From assembly GCA_001598975.1 (NCBI GenBank), contig BBXU01001586.1:1-24049 (forward strand): DNA of 24,049 nucleotides. Direction: 5' to 3'. A model generated the notes under the pieces. That model did not search any database. It was given only the letters and a program-made list of their open reading frames with translations, and was not told the DNA's origin. The stretch comes from Parachlorella kessleri. Taxonomy: Eukaryota; Chlorophyta; Trebouxiophyceae; Chlorellales; Chlorellaceae. Numbering within the stretch: the stretch's first letter is position 1; the number at the start of each line of letters is the position of its first letter. Shown here in pieces: positions 9,540 to 20,125 of this stretch. Both the position numbers and the translations under genes were made by a program.

Positions 9540-12404
9540 CTACTCAGCCAGCTCCCCCAAGTAGATGTTTTTGTCACTGCTGCAGGACCCCACAATAGGT
9601 TCTTTCGGATGGAACACAACTTCGTTGACTGAGCCAGCATGGCCTGCAGCGACAAGTAACGTTATGTGGGTCAACGTGCATCGCCAAGGTTTCAGAAGCA
9701 ACACGAACAGCAGTGGTGGGAGTCCTACAGCATAGCACCCAAGCAAGCAAGAAGAAGGAGGTCAAAATGCCAGGCCCCAAAGCACTCGGGCGGCATGGCA
9801 AGTGGCGCACCTGGGAGCTTGTACGTCAGCTGCCGCGTGTGCACATCCCAGATATACACCATGCGATCCGCACTGCCGGCCGTCACCTGCAGGCAGTCGA
9901 AACCAGGTCTGAAGAGTAGGCGTGGCAGCTGCCGCAGGTGCAGTAACACACATGCAGGGGATGGAGGCCACACATGATGCAAGGAAGTAGCTCCACGCGC
10001 GCTCAAACTAGACGCCGTGGAGCTCACGCACGGCATGTCTCGGCACACTTACCCTGTCGCCGTTCGGGCTCCAGTCACATTTGAGCAGCAGCTTCTCAAA
10101 GTTGTGCAGGTGGCCTGTCAGGACCTTCGTGCAGCGGTTGGCGGGAGCGTACGGCCGCATGTCCCACACCCTGCAGGCGGGCAGGGCCCACGGTGCCAAC
10201 CGTCACGGGCTGCGCTGAGCAGGCTGTGCGCACTTCAGCGGGATGCACTGTGACGCAAGAGCTTGTCTCTACCGGGCCCCGATTACTAAACCACCTGTCC
10301 TTGCCAGGTGGGCATGATCCCTAACTACACGGCCTGGCTCAAGCGCCCTAGGCCACCCAGGTTGACCAGGCCAACCCCTGGAGCCCTTGACCAGGCCAAC
10401 CCCTAAAAACAACACATGATAGCAAGGGAGGGCCCCAGTCATAATAGTATGTTTGGGGAGGGCGCCCACGGGCCACTGTCTCAGAACGCAGGTCAACCCC
10501 GCGCTGCCTGCCAGTGAGGCTTGCACACTCCAAAAGGTCACCGACCTGAGTGTGTTATCCATGCTGTTCGTAAGCAGGTGAGTGCCGTCCGGTGACAGCC
10601 GCATGCCTGTGATTGTGTCACTGTGGCCGCGGAGCGTGAGGGCAGGCTCATCGTCTTGCCGCAAGTCCCACGCCCGAACCACATTCTCAATGCCGCCGGT
10701 GTAGATCTACGCGGAGGGACAGATTACGAGTGGGTCCCTGAGTGACGGACAGCCGCTGGAAAGGCCAGTCAACATCACATGTAGCTTTTGCTATGCCAGC
10801 ACCATCTCATGGCGTCCGGGCAGTTGCCATCAGTCCAAGGCTGCCGTTGCGCCTGCATTGCACCTGCCAACTGTGAAACCAAGGCTTCCAGGCTGCCAGC
10901 AGCAAGGCCTGACACTACATACCCAAGCTCGGCCCGCACTGACCTGGTCCCCTGCCTCTGCAAACGCTACTGCCGTAATCTGGTACTGCTCTGTGTAGGT
11001 CTTGACAGACCGCCGCTGCCGCAAGTCCCACACCTGCACGTGCAAGCCCTTTCTTTAAACAACAGGTCGGGGTTGTTGCTTGAGACCAACCGCGGCTGCA
11101 AGGCACATTTCTCACGCAGGGTTGCATAACACGGCCGGTTCACATTACCGTGGTCCAACACACCCTGCGAACCCAAAGTTACTAACCAAGCTTCCATGAT
11201 TTGATACAAGAAACCGACCCTCACAAGGCTGTGACACCCATCCAGTCCTGCCTCCCTTCAGACGTCCCAGGGTGGGTAGTCGGTGCTGTCCCAAAACCTG
11301 CCTATGCCCATCCTAGGGTTATCCATCCCTGTCATTCACATGCAGCTTCTAAGCCCCCTAGCCCCCTAGCCCCCAACCCTAGCATTCCCTCTTCCCCAGG
11401 CATCAAGAGTTCCAGCTGGCTCCCGGCTTGGCGAGCACCGCAGCCACCGGGCCTGGCCTGGCCCAGCCCACCTTGGCTGTGCCGTCGTCCGACCCGCTGA
11501 CTAACAAGGGGGGCCCTCGCCGCAGCGGGCAGCAGCTGTTGACAATGTCAGTGTGCTCGCCCATCTTCTTGATCTGCAGCCCGCTCTGTGCGTCCCAGGC
11601 GCGGATGGTTCTGTCAGGTGAGCAGGAAACCAGCCGCTCGCCGTCAGGAGTCCAGTGCAGCTCCAGCACCGCATTCTTGTGGCCTGCAGCAGAGCAAACA
11701 TCGCCTCACTCCCTGTTCCTGGCTCGCTTGCTTGCTTGCTGTTGTTGACAACCTGGTCAGCACGATGGATGGAGAGCCAGTGTCCTAGCCAGACAATGAG
11801 CTGAGTAGGAGTTTGCTGCTGACGCCCCACCCACCTCATTCTTGGCCTTCCACCCTACAGCTAATGCCCGTTGACATAACCTTCCACCGCAGCACTGCTG
11901 CTTAGCACTGCACGCCAACAAGCGTACAGTACCCAGACCAACTCCAACCCCTTCCACCATATACAAAAGTTTGTCAGCGGTGGCCTCTCACCTTTCAGCA
12001 CCATGAAGTTTTCACAGTCTCCATACACCCGCCAGAGGAAGATACCCTTGTCGTGCGACCCACTGGCTATTGTATCTCCCTCAGGGTTGAACTTCATAGT
12101 GAACACCTCCGCCGCGTGGCCGGTGAGCAGCATGATGGGGGCCTGGAGGGCCGAGGTGCGCTTGGGACCCTGCAAGGAGATAGGGAGTATTGTGGGGCCT
12201 CCTGCTTGTCTCCCCTGGCTAGATGGTCTGTCTTGATCTAACCATGAAAGGTCGCAGTTATAGACGATACATGTGACCCCTCCTCGCAAGCACCTCTTTG
12301 ATGGGCTTGGCCACCACCACCTCCCCATCAGTCCTGGGCCGCTTGACCTCTACTATAGCTCCGTTTCCTGCATCCTCAAGAGGGCGCTTGGCTGTGTCGG
12401 CCAT
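9540..12404 (-). CDS. SNRNP40: U5 snRNP 40-kDa WD40 protein (SNRNP40 / Prp8-binding)
   Basis: Eight minus-strand exons: 12294-12404 (ATG 12402-12404), 11992-12169, 11472-11683, 10944-11033, 10546-10706, 10053-10170, 9811-9886, 9540-9643 (stop TAG). All phases agree; the product is 349 aa against 357 in human. A basic N-terminus (MADTAKRPLEDAGNG...) precedes seven WD40 blades: LQAPIMLLTGHAAEV/ VYGDCENF, HKNAVLELHWTPDGERL/ RAWD, DIVNSCCPLRRGPPLLVSGS, VWDLRQRRSVKTYTEQYQI, IYTGGIENVVRAWDLR, VWDMRPYAPANRCTKV and HAGSVNEVVFHPKEPI ending SDKNIYLGELAE. These match SNRNP40 blade by blade. It acts in the U5 snRNP, contacting Prp8, during pre-mRNA splicing in the nucleus. It sits directly downstream of, and in the same direction as, ISY1, another spliceosome gene. 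Two donors are of the less usual GTC type (GTCAGT, GTCGGT). Confidence 0.96.
10362..10404. repeat. 18-bp direct repeat in SNRNP40 intron
   Basis: The sequence ttgaccaggccaacccct occurs twice without mismatch, at 10362-10379 and 10387-10404, separated by 7 bp, inside the intron 10171-10545. Probably a local duplication. Confidence 0.85.
11354..11379 (-). repeat. (GGGGGCTA)n G-rich repeat in SNRNP40 intron
   Basis: The plus strand has C5 runs at 11354-11358, 11362-11366 and 11370-11374 spaced by TAG, then CCC at 11377-11379. The sense RNA of intron 11034-11471 therefore carries G3 plus three G5 runs with 2-3 nt loops, a G-quadruplex pattern reminiscent of telomere-like repeats. Confidence 0.65.
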
Positions 12405-13033
12405 GCTGCCTCGACGATCACAGCTTACAAGTACGCGGACCAGTCATGCCCGGAATTGATGGGGCCTACTGCCGATTCAATGACTTCAACAGCAGGATCC
12501 TTCGCCTGTCTGCCATCCTGGGTGCCAGCCTGGTGGCACCCAAAACCCCCAGGGGGGCAAGTGGAATTCAGAGAATTTTGGCTATCTGGGAAGCAGGAGT
12601 GGTAGCAAGACTGGTCATCTGGGTACAAAATTGACAGCGGGGTTGCAGGGAAGCTCCTAAATCTATGGAGGGTGGTTTGTAAGTGGCACGCCAGTTGCAG
12701 GCTAGCCAGGGCAGGCTCCACTGCTGCCCTCCAGGGCGCTGGAAACTTGCAACCTCAATCAAGCATGGTATCCGTGAGGTCCACACAACAGAACACCACT
12801 GACGGCGCAGCACTTCCCCTTGACGCAGCCTTGCCGTCCTATGAACAGGAACCCCCAGCGCAGACGAGGATGTCCTGCTTCTGCAAAAACCTTCCTCCAG
12901 CACCTAGCTATCTGACAACGTCCCAACCACATACAGGCGTAGGAACTCTGGTGGGGCCAAACCGGTGACAACAGGCACATGGTGCTACACCAGGCTATAC
13001 CGCATCAAGCAACCCTGCCTACACAAGCTACAG
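12405..13033. other. Spacer between ISY1 stop and SNRNP40 start
   Basis: This 629-base spacer between co-oriented minus genes is probably the ISY1 3' UTR plus the SNRNP40 promoter/5' UTR. A small palindrome with C-run/G-run arms (cccccaggggg) lies near 12547-12557. Open frames here do not resemble known proteins. Confidence 0.5.
12425..12429 (-). terminator. Candidate poly(A) signal TGTAA of ISY1
   Basis: The minus strand reads TGTAA about 605 nt after the ISY1 stop and only about 20 nt before the SNRNP40 ATG. It is the only minus-strand TGTAA I find in the spacer. If used, cleavage would fall almost on the SNRNP40 start codon. Confidence 0.4.
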
Positions 13034-15319
13034 TCATCGCCGGTTGAGTAGGTCCTTGGCTGACTCCTGCTCCTTCTGCAGCGCCTCCGAAGTATACTTG
13101 CTCAGCAGCTGCGCCTTCTTGGCTTCCAGCACCCGCTGCTCTATCTGCTCCGCCTCCGGGAGGGGCACGTAGGCAACAAATTGCTGCGCTGCCGCTGCCT
13201 GGTCGCCGTCTGCTGCTGCTGTGGTATCGTCCATGCCGCCCCGAACCCCTGCCAGTGCCGCCTGCCGCTCCGCCTCCTTGGCCTCCCACTCCTCCACAGC
13301 CTGCAATGCATTGGGGGTCACATCCAGAAGGGTCTGAAAGGTCCAATAGCTGCATGTTGTGGGAGTGGGGGAAGGCTACTTACACCCTCCATGCCTTGCG
13401 GGAGGCGTGACTTAGTTAGCTAGATGCAAACATATCCCTTAGATACTCTGGCAAGGCTTAGGCGGCCTTGGGATGCTGACCCCCTCCATCCGCTCTCATT
13501 ACCCTCAGGGGGTGCTCCCCCCCTGCCTGGTATCAGCAGATCCCAACAGCACCTGGTACTACCCAGGTGAATCTCCACGCCGCAAGCTGCCCTAGAAGTA
13601 TCCCTCCAGTCACGCCCTGTCTGCGCTTCCCTCCCCCGCCCCCTCACCTGCCGCCGCATGTCTGCCTCCGCTTGGGCCTCCACTTGCACCAGCACCCCGT
13701 CATCCTCGTCTCTGAAACCATAATAGTCGGCGTTGATGGCGCGGTACATCTCGGCGCGCGTGCGCCGCACCTGCAAGCCGCAGTGGTGCCAGGACGCCAC
13801 GTCGATAGGAGGGCGATATGGCAGACACCGCCTTGAGCGTGGCGCCAGGGCATCGAAACCAGCTTACAAGGCATGCTTGTTTGGATATTACATGTGTAGC
13901 AGGGAGGGGCGGCCAAGCGAGGGTGCCCAGTAGGGTCCAGCACAGCACAGCTTACAGCCTACCAGCAGTGATGCTTGCCCTCGAGCGACAAAGGCCCAGA
14001 CGTCCTACAACACCTAGGAAGGCTCTCCCGGAGCCTTGCCACCCCGGATACACACACACGGTTGCCAACTGGCCCGTTCACCGCAACCCCGCCCGCCACA
14101 CCCCTCACCCACCCACCCACCCATCCACCCACCTGGCGAGGCGCCTCCTTCTCAAACAGCTCCTTCACGCCCGGCAGGTTCTTGGCCGCGCCAAAGTAGC
14201 GGTAGCCCGGCCCCCGCCCCGTGGCCTCAGCCAGTGCCTTGCCCTCGCTGTCAGTCACGCGCGGACCCGTCTTGGAGTAGTCGGGCCCCCCCAGCTCCAC
14301 GATGCGCCGCTCCCAGTGGCCCTTCTCCCGGATGAGCTTGTTGATCTCATCGTTCAGGTCACGGATCCTGCACAAGCATGTGGCGAGTGGGCCCAGGCGG
14401 TGGGAGGGTCCTCATCCCCTTGCCAAACCAGCTTGTGCCGCCAGGTTTATTGAAGACATTGGCAACTCCGTCGCTACCTCTGGCAAGCACCCTAGAAGGC
14501 CAGGTAGGCTTGACGATGGGCACCCCGGGGACTGCACGAGGCCCCACGCAGCAGCACACCCCCAACAGTCGCACTACGCGCGCACGCCGCACCTCGCCCC
14601 CTGCACCCACCCAGCTTGCCATCCACCAGCTGCAGCCAGCACGCCTTTGTCCTGTCACCACCGTCCATCAAGCCGCCTAGCCTGGGTCACCTGGGCTGGT
14701 GACCTTCGCCTGCCGCAGCCCACCCCTAAGGTGCCCGCCCCTTTCCAATCCCTGGTGCACCCACTGCCTGCCTGCCTACCTGTGCTCCCCCAGCCCCGCA
14801 TTCTGTATCTCCATAACCTTCTTGCCAATTTCCCGCAGGATCTGCTGCCGCCACTTGTCCGCCTCGTTCAGGTCATGGCACTCGGTGGCCAGGTAGGGCC
14901 GCTTCTGCCGTTCGCCCCGAGCCTCCGCCTGCTTCCCCGCCAGGAAGCTGCAGGAACACATGCCGATACACTGATCAACTCGTGAGTGCCCCGGGTAAGT
15001 GCGCTTCAGCGGTGGGTGGGTCGGTGCCAGGTAGGACCAGGCAATCCTTGTCCTCAATAGTGAAATCTTCAACCCCCTCCTCTCAACATGCCAACTACTA
15101 CCACTCAGCACTATGGGAGTGTGCAGCGCACGGCTAACTATACCTATGATCGCATTGGCTACGCAATGATAAATTCCAAACAGCTCCCAGCACAGAAAGA
15201 GCTACCCAAAACTTCTTGATGCCAAAATTACACTCGCGCGAGGACGAGGGGCTGAGCACGAAGGCCGTCAATTCTCACCGGTTGAGCATGCTCTGCGCCT
15301 TCTCCTCATTACGCGCCAT
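13034..15319 (-). CDS. ISY1: Pre-mRNA-splicing factor ISY1
   Basis: Five minus-strand exons in phase: 15279-15319 (ATG 15317-15319), 14780-14947, 14133-14367, 13648-13770, 13034-13300 (stop TGA). The product is 277 aa, close to human ISY1 (285). Hallmarks in order: MARNEEKAQSMLNRF at the N-terminus, RPYLATECHDLNEADKWRQQ, EIQNAGLGEHRIRDLNDEIN, REKGHWERRI, ELGGPDYSK, YRYFGAAKNLPGVKELFEKE, RRTRAEMYRAINADYYGF, DEDDGV, and the C-terminal FVAYVPLP...KKAQLLSKYTSEALQ. ISY1 joins the NineTeen/Prp19-associated complex and helps position the branch helix during the first step of splicing; nuclear. The acidic Glu stretch of the human protein is replaced by a short Ala/Asp linker (MDDTTAAADGDQAAAAQQ). Neighbour SNRNP40 is also spliceosomal. 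Confidence 0.96.
13629..13647 (-). other. G-run cluster at ISY1 intron 4 5' splice site
   Basis: The intron begins GTGAGGGGGCGGGGGAGGG on the sense strand, so two G5 runs and one G3 run sit within the first 19 nt behind the exon ending at 13648. Confidence 0.6.
14101..14132 (-). repeat. (GGGT)4 tract at ISY1 intron 3 5' splice site
   Basis: Plus-strand C runs at 14108-14110, 14112-14114, 14116-14118 and 14120-14122, with further runs at 14101-14104 and 14128-14130, lie immediately downstream of the donor at 14132. The sense strand thus has four GGG runs with single-T loops, the most stable class of G-quadruplex sequence known. The donor GTGGGT is itself part of the repeat. Confidence 0.75.
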
Positions 15320-15450
15320 TTTGAAATCTTAATCTGCTGAACTGTTGTGTGAGCCGCCTGTAATGTGCTGCCTAGTGGGTTCCTTCCGCTTGCCCTGCGC
15401 AGAGGTTCGGCAGTCTGGCAGCCAACCTAAAGACTCCCCCAGGCCAGCAT

Positions 15451-15654
15451 ACAGAGACTAGGTTGTACAAGACAGGACCTGTGCAACGAAAGGGGGCGCA
15501 CTTGGTATCACAGAAGAAACAGGCTTATACAGACACTAGGTTGTATAATACAGGGCTGTGCACCGAAAGGGGGCGCACCTATACAGACACTAGGTTGTAT
15601 AATACAGGGCTGTGCACCGAAAGGGGGCGCATAGTATCACAATAGAAACAGGCT
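15451..15654. repeat. Three-unit tandem repeat, 78/54/72 bp
   Basis: Units start at 15451, 15529 and 15583, each opening with acagacactaggttgta (first unit with one change) and sharing cagggctgtgc-ccgaaagggggcgca. Units 1 and 3 end with tatcaca(g/a)-agaaacaggct; unit 2 lacks this tail. Units 2 and 3 are near identical over 50 bp, so they duplicated recently. It lies upstream of the ISY1 start and of the plus-strand membrane protein gene. Confidence 0.85.
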
Positions 15655-16093
15655 GGGCTCTCCCTGCTTACCTGCCTACTTGATCAAGTCAGCGCGGTCA
15701 CACAGCCCTTAGACGCTAAGGTACAGTCGAAAGCTGTGCTGGGTGAGGGTACAGAACGTCTGTCAGGCCGATGGGCTGGACCTCGATGATGGGTCTTACA
15801 TGCACACAGCCGGACCGCGTTCAGTGCCTCCAGTATCACTTTGTAATAATTCGGAAGAACCAGGCGTACAACAAGCACCATGGTGGGACCCAGCACGACT
15901 AAGCACGGGTCCAAGATACCCAAGATACTGGACCCACTTCCTAGTGCTGCACCAGTGCTGCACCTCCCACACGCCGAGTACGAAGCTCTGTCCGTCATAG
16001 GTAGATGGGTACCTGCAACCTGACCCTAAGACTGTCACTGATCAGCCCGACCTCGCTAAGCCCTGCAGGCCCAGACTGCTGACACTGAACTAT
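15655..16093. other. Intergenic, divergent spacer, no gene recognised
   Basis: Open frames on both strands here (such as minus 15684-15998) give no recognisable protein and no splice pattern. Short local duplications occur (agtgctgcacc twice around 15942-15964; aagatac twice around 15913-15929). The region should hold the promoter of the gene starting at 16094. Confidence 0.4.
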
Positions 16094-17910
16094 ATGCACC
16101 TCCACCCCCCTGTACCTATGCAGCCTGTCGCAGCTGGCAATACTCACCTTTATAGGAGATGGCCTGGCTTCAGCGGCCTATCCCTGCTGCAGCAGAGGCA
16201 GCCGCCCTGCCTTGCACAGCGGTACCAGCAGACAGCTTCCAGGGGCGTCGCCAGGAAACCAATAAATCAACCACCAGCAGCAGCAGCAGGAGCAGCAGCA
16301 GCAGGTGCTTCAACAGCAGCTCCCCTTGCGCAGGGCTTCTTCACTGGCCTGCTGTACGCCTGGCACACCAGCCCTGCGCAGGTGTTGCTGGCGGTCTCAG
16401 CCTTCCTGCTCGGCCTGTCACTCTCTGTCTTCCTCCTGGCAGCCATCCCTGGCATACTGGTGAGCCGCTGAGGGAGGCTGAGCCATACTCTTCTGGGTAT
16501 TGCTGGCATGCAGCATACCAGGGCTTGCCCCGCACAAGGCATACAGCTTGAAACACTGCACTATCGTAAGACTCGTCGGGCTTGACTGGTGTGCCATGAG
16601 CTGCGCAGCTGCTCCTCAAGTGTGACCTGGATCCGTGCCTGCAGGCTCTACGGCGGGCAGCCCTGGCCATGGAGGCGCTGCTGCATGTTGTGCGCCAGGA
16701 GGTGCCAGACACGGCCTCCACGCTGCGCCTGTCGGGGGTGGAGCTGGCCGACTGCATCGAGGAAGTGTCCATGTTGAGGTGGGTGCGTGCCAAGCCTTGA
16801 ACAGGGATCTGAGGGCTGTGTGGGGTCTTGTGGGGTGAGGTGTGGCAGTCATGACCTGTGGTGCTACGGCCTGGCTCAGGCAGGGCCGTCTGGAATCTGG
16901 CACTGTGAGTGCTAAGAGAAATGTAGCTACGTCTTCACTCTTCGTGCTAATTGTTGATAGGGCAGCGTATATCATTGTGCCCTCTACAATGATTGGGACA
17001 TCAAGAATGCCAGAACGGCAAAGTGGGCTAGCGAGTTGGTTAATCATGTCAAGACTCCCACATCAAGATGGAGATTCACGTGACAGGAAGGAGCTAGACA
17101 GCAGTTTACGCACTCTCCCATTTGTTTTACATGCGTTCTGACCTTCCTCTCAGCAGTATGCATTTTGGAGCATCTGATTCTCTTGACCTGGTAGGCAGTG
17201 AGGCATACACAAATGCGTAATCCCCCTGTTGCAGCAACGACCTCACACAGGGCGTGCGGTCCACGGCGCGGGCCATCGCGTCCGCAGAGCAGGGTGTGCG
17301 TCAAGGGGTGGACCTGGCAGGGAAGGCAGTGAGCGGCTATGTGGTGCCCAAGATACGGGAAGCCGTGCCTGAGGCTCGTGGTGAGGGCGCTGGGGGCGGT
17401 GGGGTGGGATTGAGCATAGACCAGACTTGGGAGTCTGTTGGAGCCTGCAAGTGGCCCCGCTCCTTGCTGCTGGGACGATGTGTGACATGGGTGGCTGTGT
17501 GCCACTGGGAAAAGAGCAAGATATGCAGCAGGCAGCAGATTAGCTCAGCAGGGTTGCTGTGCTAACCCCTCCCTCCCCCTTACGCAATTGCCCCATCCAT
17601 AGGCTATGCCCTATCGCTGGTCCGCCGTGCAGGCAAGCTGCAGTCAGCCCTGGAAGAGCGGGCCCGGCTGAACTACACTGCTGCAACCATACGTGACGTG
17701 GCCTCAGCCACCAGGAGCACAGCACAGCGGCTGCGCATGGGGCTCGCCGCCTTGGGGCTGGTCAGCCGTGCGGCGGGAGTGGTGCAGGAGGCGCGGCGGT
17801 CAGGAGCAGTGCGGCGCAGCCAGCAAGAGATTGCCGAGGGCAGCAGCAGCAATGGCAGGGTGCCCACGGGCACTTATGGGGGCCGGCAGAGCCTAGAGTG
17901 GGAGGGGTGA
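16094..17910 (+). CDS. Membrane protein, DUF948-like, probably plastid-targeted
   Basis: Four plus-strand exons in phase: 16094-16459, 16645-16778, 17235-17380, 17603-17910 (stop TGA 17908-17910), giving 317 aa if the ATG at 16094 is used (16118 and other starts remain possible). The N-terminus is Arg/Ser/Gln-rich with few acids, like an algal chloroplast transit peptide, then an Ala-rich linker and one clear membrane helix (VLLAVSAFLLGLSLSVFLLA) around residue 98. After it come LRLSGVELADCIEEVSMLSN and DLTQGVRSTARAIASAEQGV, a pattern I associate with plant plastid proteins of the DUF948-like type, in which a membrane anchor is followed by amphipathic helices. The C-terminal exon is helix-forming with regularly spaced Ala and Arg. 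Function unknown; family call is from memory and moderate. No TGTAA was found downstream before 18850. Confidence 0.75.
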
Positions 17911-18889
17911 GGCAGCCGGCGCCAGAGTGTGGAAGTCTTGTATCAGCGGGTCGGCAGATGTGTGCTGTGCTGTTGCTTTGCGCGTGTTGTTGAGCTTGTT
18001 GACTGGGGTATGATTTAGGCTTGACGCCACACTACAGGTGTGGGAGGGTCCAATTCAGCTGGCTGGGGACCGGGCGTCCCAGGAGCAGTAAGTCAAGGAG
18101 GGACCACCCCACAAACAGCATTTTGATCACAATTCAGCAAGCGAACAATGCAAGCCCCATTTTCTTATACAGCTGCACTTTGCCTGTGCCCAACACTGAG
18201 CAGAATGGTGTCACTATCTCCTGCATTTCCCCAGCCTAGGCGCGGTGGAAAATGCGCCAGTCATAGTGTTTGGCTTGACGCTCGGAGCAGCAGCCCATTT
18301 GCTACGAAGAGCTGCCGGCCAGCTACTGCAGGCTGCCTCCCAGCAGCTTGGGTAGCCCCCTCTGTCGAGGCCACTGCTGACAAGCCCTGTTGGTACCACC
18401 ACAAATACTAGCGCTGCCGCTTTGGCAGCTGGCACCTATTCTTACTTTCAATTAGCTAAAACTCAAGCTTTTGTCCTTGCAATTCAGTCCAAGCCAGTCG
18501 TGACCAGCAACAACGTGTCCAAACTCGGTCTCTTGCCGGAAAGGGGGTGGTGGCAACAGCGGTAGCACTGGTAGTGCTGCTCAGTCCTGCCCCTAGCTCA
18601 GAGATCCCACCAAGTGCATGCCGGGTCGACGATCACGACCCCAACTTAATACTAGCAGCACCCAAGGCATCAACTACCCTGTCTGCTGGAGGAGAGACCA
18701 AACGCATGCGAGGGGCTGGTGCACACGGTATCGCAAATGCGGAAAGAAAGTGTGAAACACGTGACCTCGACAACCGAGCTCGTCTTGCTTAACCAACCGT
18801 CAAATCCTAACCTGCTACCGACCTGTTACTTTCAATATGTGCTGCTGAATCGGTTTGCGTCCAACCCGGGCGCTATAAACGCTCTGGAT
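17911..18889. other. Intergenic between two plus-strand genes
   Basis: Nearly 1 kb without a gene I can support. It should contain the 3' UTR of the membrane protein gene and the promoter of the hypothetical gene. A frame open from 18719 runs into the next gene's first exon, with an earlier in-frame ATG near 18737, so that gene may begin there. TATAAA occurs at 18874-18879, too close to the ATG at 18890 to be its TATA box. Confidence 0.4.
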
Positions 18890-20125
18890 ATGGCGGAGTG
18901 TATGCGTGCTGGAGGCCTGTCCCGGGCGGTGGCCGAGTCTTTGCTCACCACACGCTCGCTCCCCCCAGCGGAGGTGCGGCACGATCCGGGGCTTACGCAT
19001 GGCTCGTGCAGACGGCACGCGGAGCGGGGGTGTAACTGCGGTGCTCGTTCGCCCTGCAGGCCCCAAAGAGCGTGCTGTGCCCCAGGCCACGCCACCTGTC
19101 CGCCCTGAACCGGGCCTTGAGCTCCGAGAGCCTCTCTGAGGAGGAGTCGGTGGTCCCCACCAACAGGCGCGCTACGGGGAGCTTGAGGTCCCGGCTGTGC
19201 TGGAGAGGCGTGTTCAGTCCATAGCCTGTGATCACATCCAAGTATGGTGCTCTGCAGGCCCCACAACGCCTCAGACCTGGACGCAAGCGTCGCTGAGCTG
19301 AGGAGGATCCTGGAGGTGAGGGCAGTCCCCCAAACTCCTGCTCTTTGGCCGTTCTGGGCTTGGGTTTCCAAGTATGCTAGCGGGTCTGCAGTCGCTGAGG
19401 TGTTTGGGGCCTCTGGGGCGGCCTGCTGTTTGTTGGAGCCTCGCATGCTACCAGCTGGAGGTTTCGGGTAGCTGCTAAGAACTGGGTCGCTCCCAAATAC
19501 TTCGGGTGCTGGGCACCCTTGGCGTGGAAGACCTGTCAAGTCAGTACGACGTAGGGGCGGTGTCTCCACGATTCCCGTGAAGCGTCCATAGCGGTAGGCT
19601 GGTGGGCACGGGAGGAGGGTCTGTAGGACACCAGGGCCCTCCCTTCTTCCTCTGTTGACCAGGGGTTACCCAAGTTTAAGAAGAGAACCTTACCCGTGCG
19701 TGCCACAGGTGGACTGTACATTAGAATCGGACACCGGTTGCCCATTCCTGGGCGTGTCTCCCCCGCTGCGTAGCGGCGCCCACAACCCGCTGGCGCACGA
19801 CACGCAGTGGAAGCTCAAGGCGCAGCAGGCCTCCCGCAGCAGCCTGGAGGCGCTGCAGCGCGCTGGGGCCCTGGACCGCTGCGCCCAGCACGTGTTTTAC
19901 GGCGGCGGCGGCCAGTGCCGCGGGGACCTGCGCCTGCTGTTGTCGCCGCCCGACTACAGCAGTGGTGTACTGTCCGCGACTTGTGACGCGGCTGGGGTCG
20001 CCAGCGGCGGCTTTGACTCTCCAACCCAACCTCTGGGCGTGTCCCGCGGCCGCGGCAAGCTTGCACCTCCCAGCTGGCGTGGTGCGGCGCTGTCGGCCGG
20101 GGGTGACGCCCGCATTTTTAGTTGA
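18890..20125 (+). CDS. Hypothetical protein, five-exon model
   Basis: I do not recognise this protein. A consistent chain is 18890-18973, 19060-19187, 19258-19315, 19472-19576, 19709-20125 (stop TGA), 263 aa. Reading phase closes at each of four introns; donors are GTGCGG, GTCCCG (weak), GTGAGG and GTGAAG. The N-terminus has helical MAECMRAGGLSRAVAESLL; the middle is Ser/Glu-rich (LSSESLSEEESVV) followed by DLDASVAELRRILELLR, a likely amphipathic helix; the last exon has a Cys pair (DCTLESDTGCPFLG), a helix LKAQQASRSSLEALQRAGAL, and a Gly-rich YGGGGQC stretch. A TGTAA at 20587-20591 supports plus-strand transcription. The start may lie upstream near 18737. Exon 4 has a competing frame that does not join in phase. 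It may be lineage-specific. Confidence 0.45.

Noticed and set aside
15451..15654. CRISPR-like array
   Set aside because: Only three units of unequal length with no unique spacers between constant repeats, in a eukaryotic intron-rich setting.
15340..16080. Solo LTR or transposon remnant
   Set aside because: No matching terminal repeats, target-site duplication or transposase/reverse-transcriptase motif could be seen.
18874..18879. TATAAA as a TATA box of the hypothetical gene
   Set aside because: Only 10 nt before the proposed ATG, which leaves no room for a normal transcription start unless the real start codon lies further downstream.
18832..19569. 245-codon minus-strand open frame
   Set aside because: No recognisable domain, no splice pattern, and it overlaps the plus-strand exon chain that has a poly(A) signal. 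It remains an alternative if RNA shows minus-strand transcription.
19472..19576. Alternative frame of exon 4 reading RVLGTLGVEDLSSQYDVGAV
   Set aside because: It looks protein-like, but it enters and leaves the exon in phases that do not join the neighbouring exons, and it hits a stop at the next acceptor.
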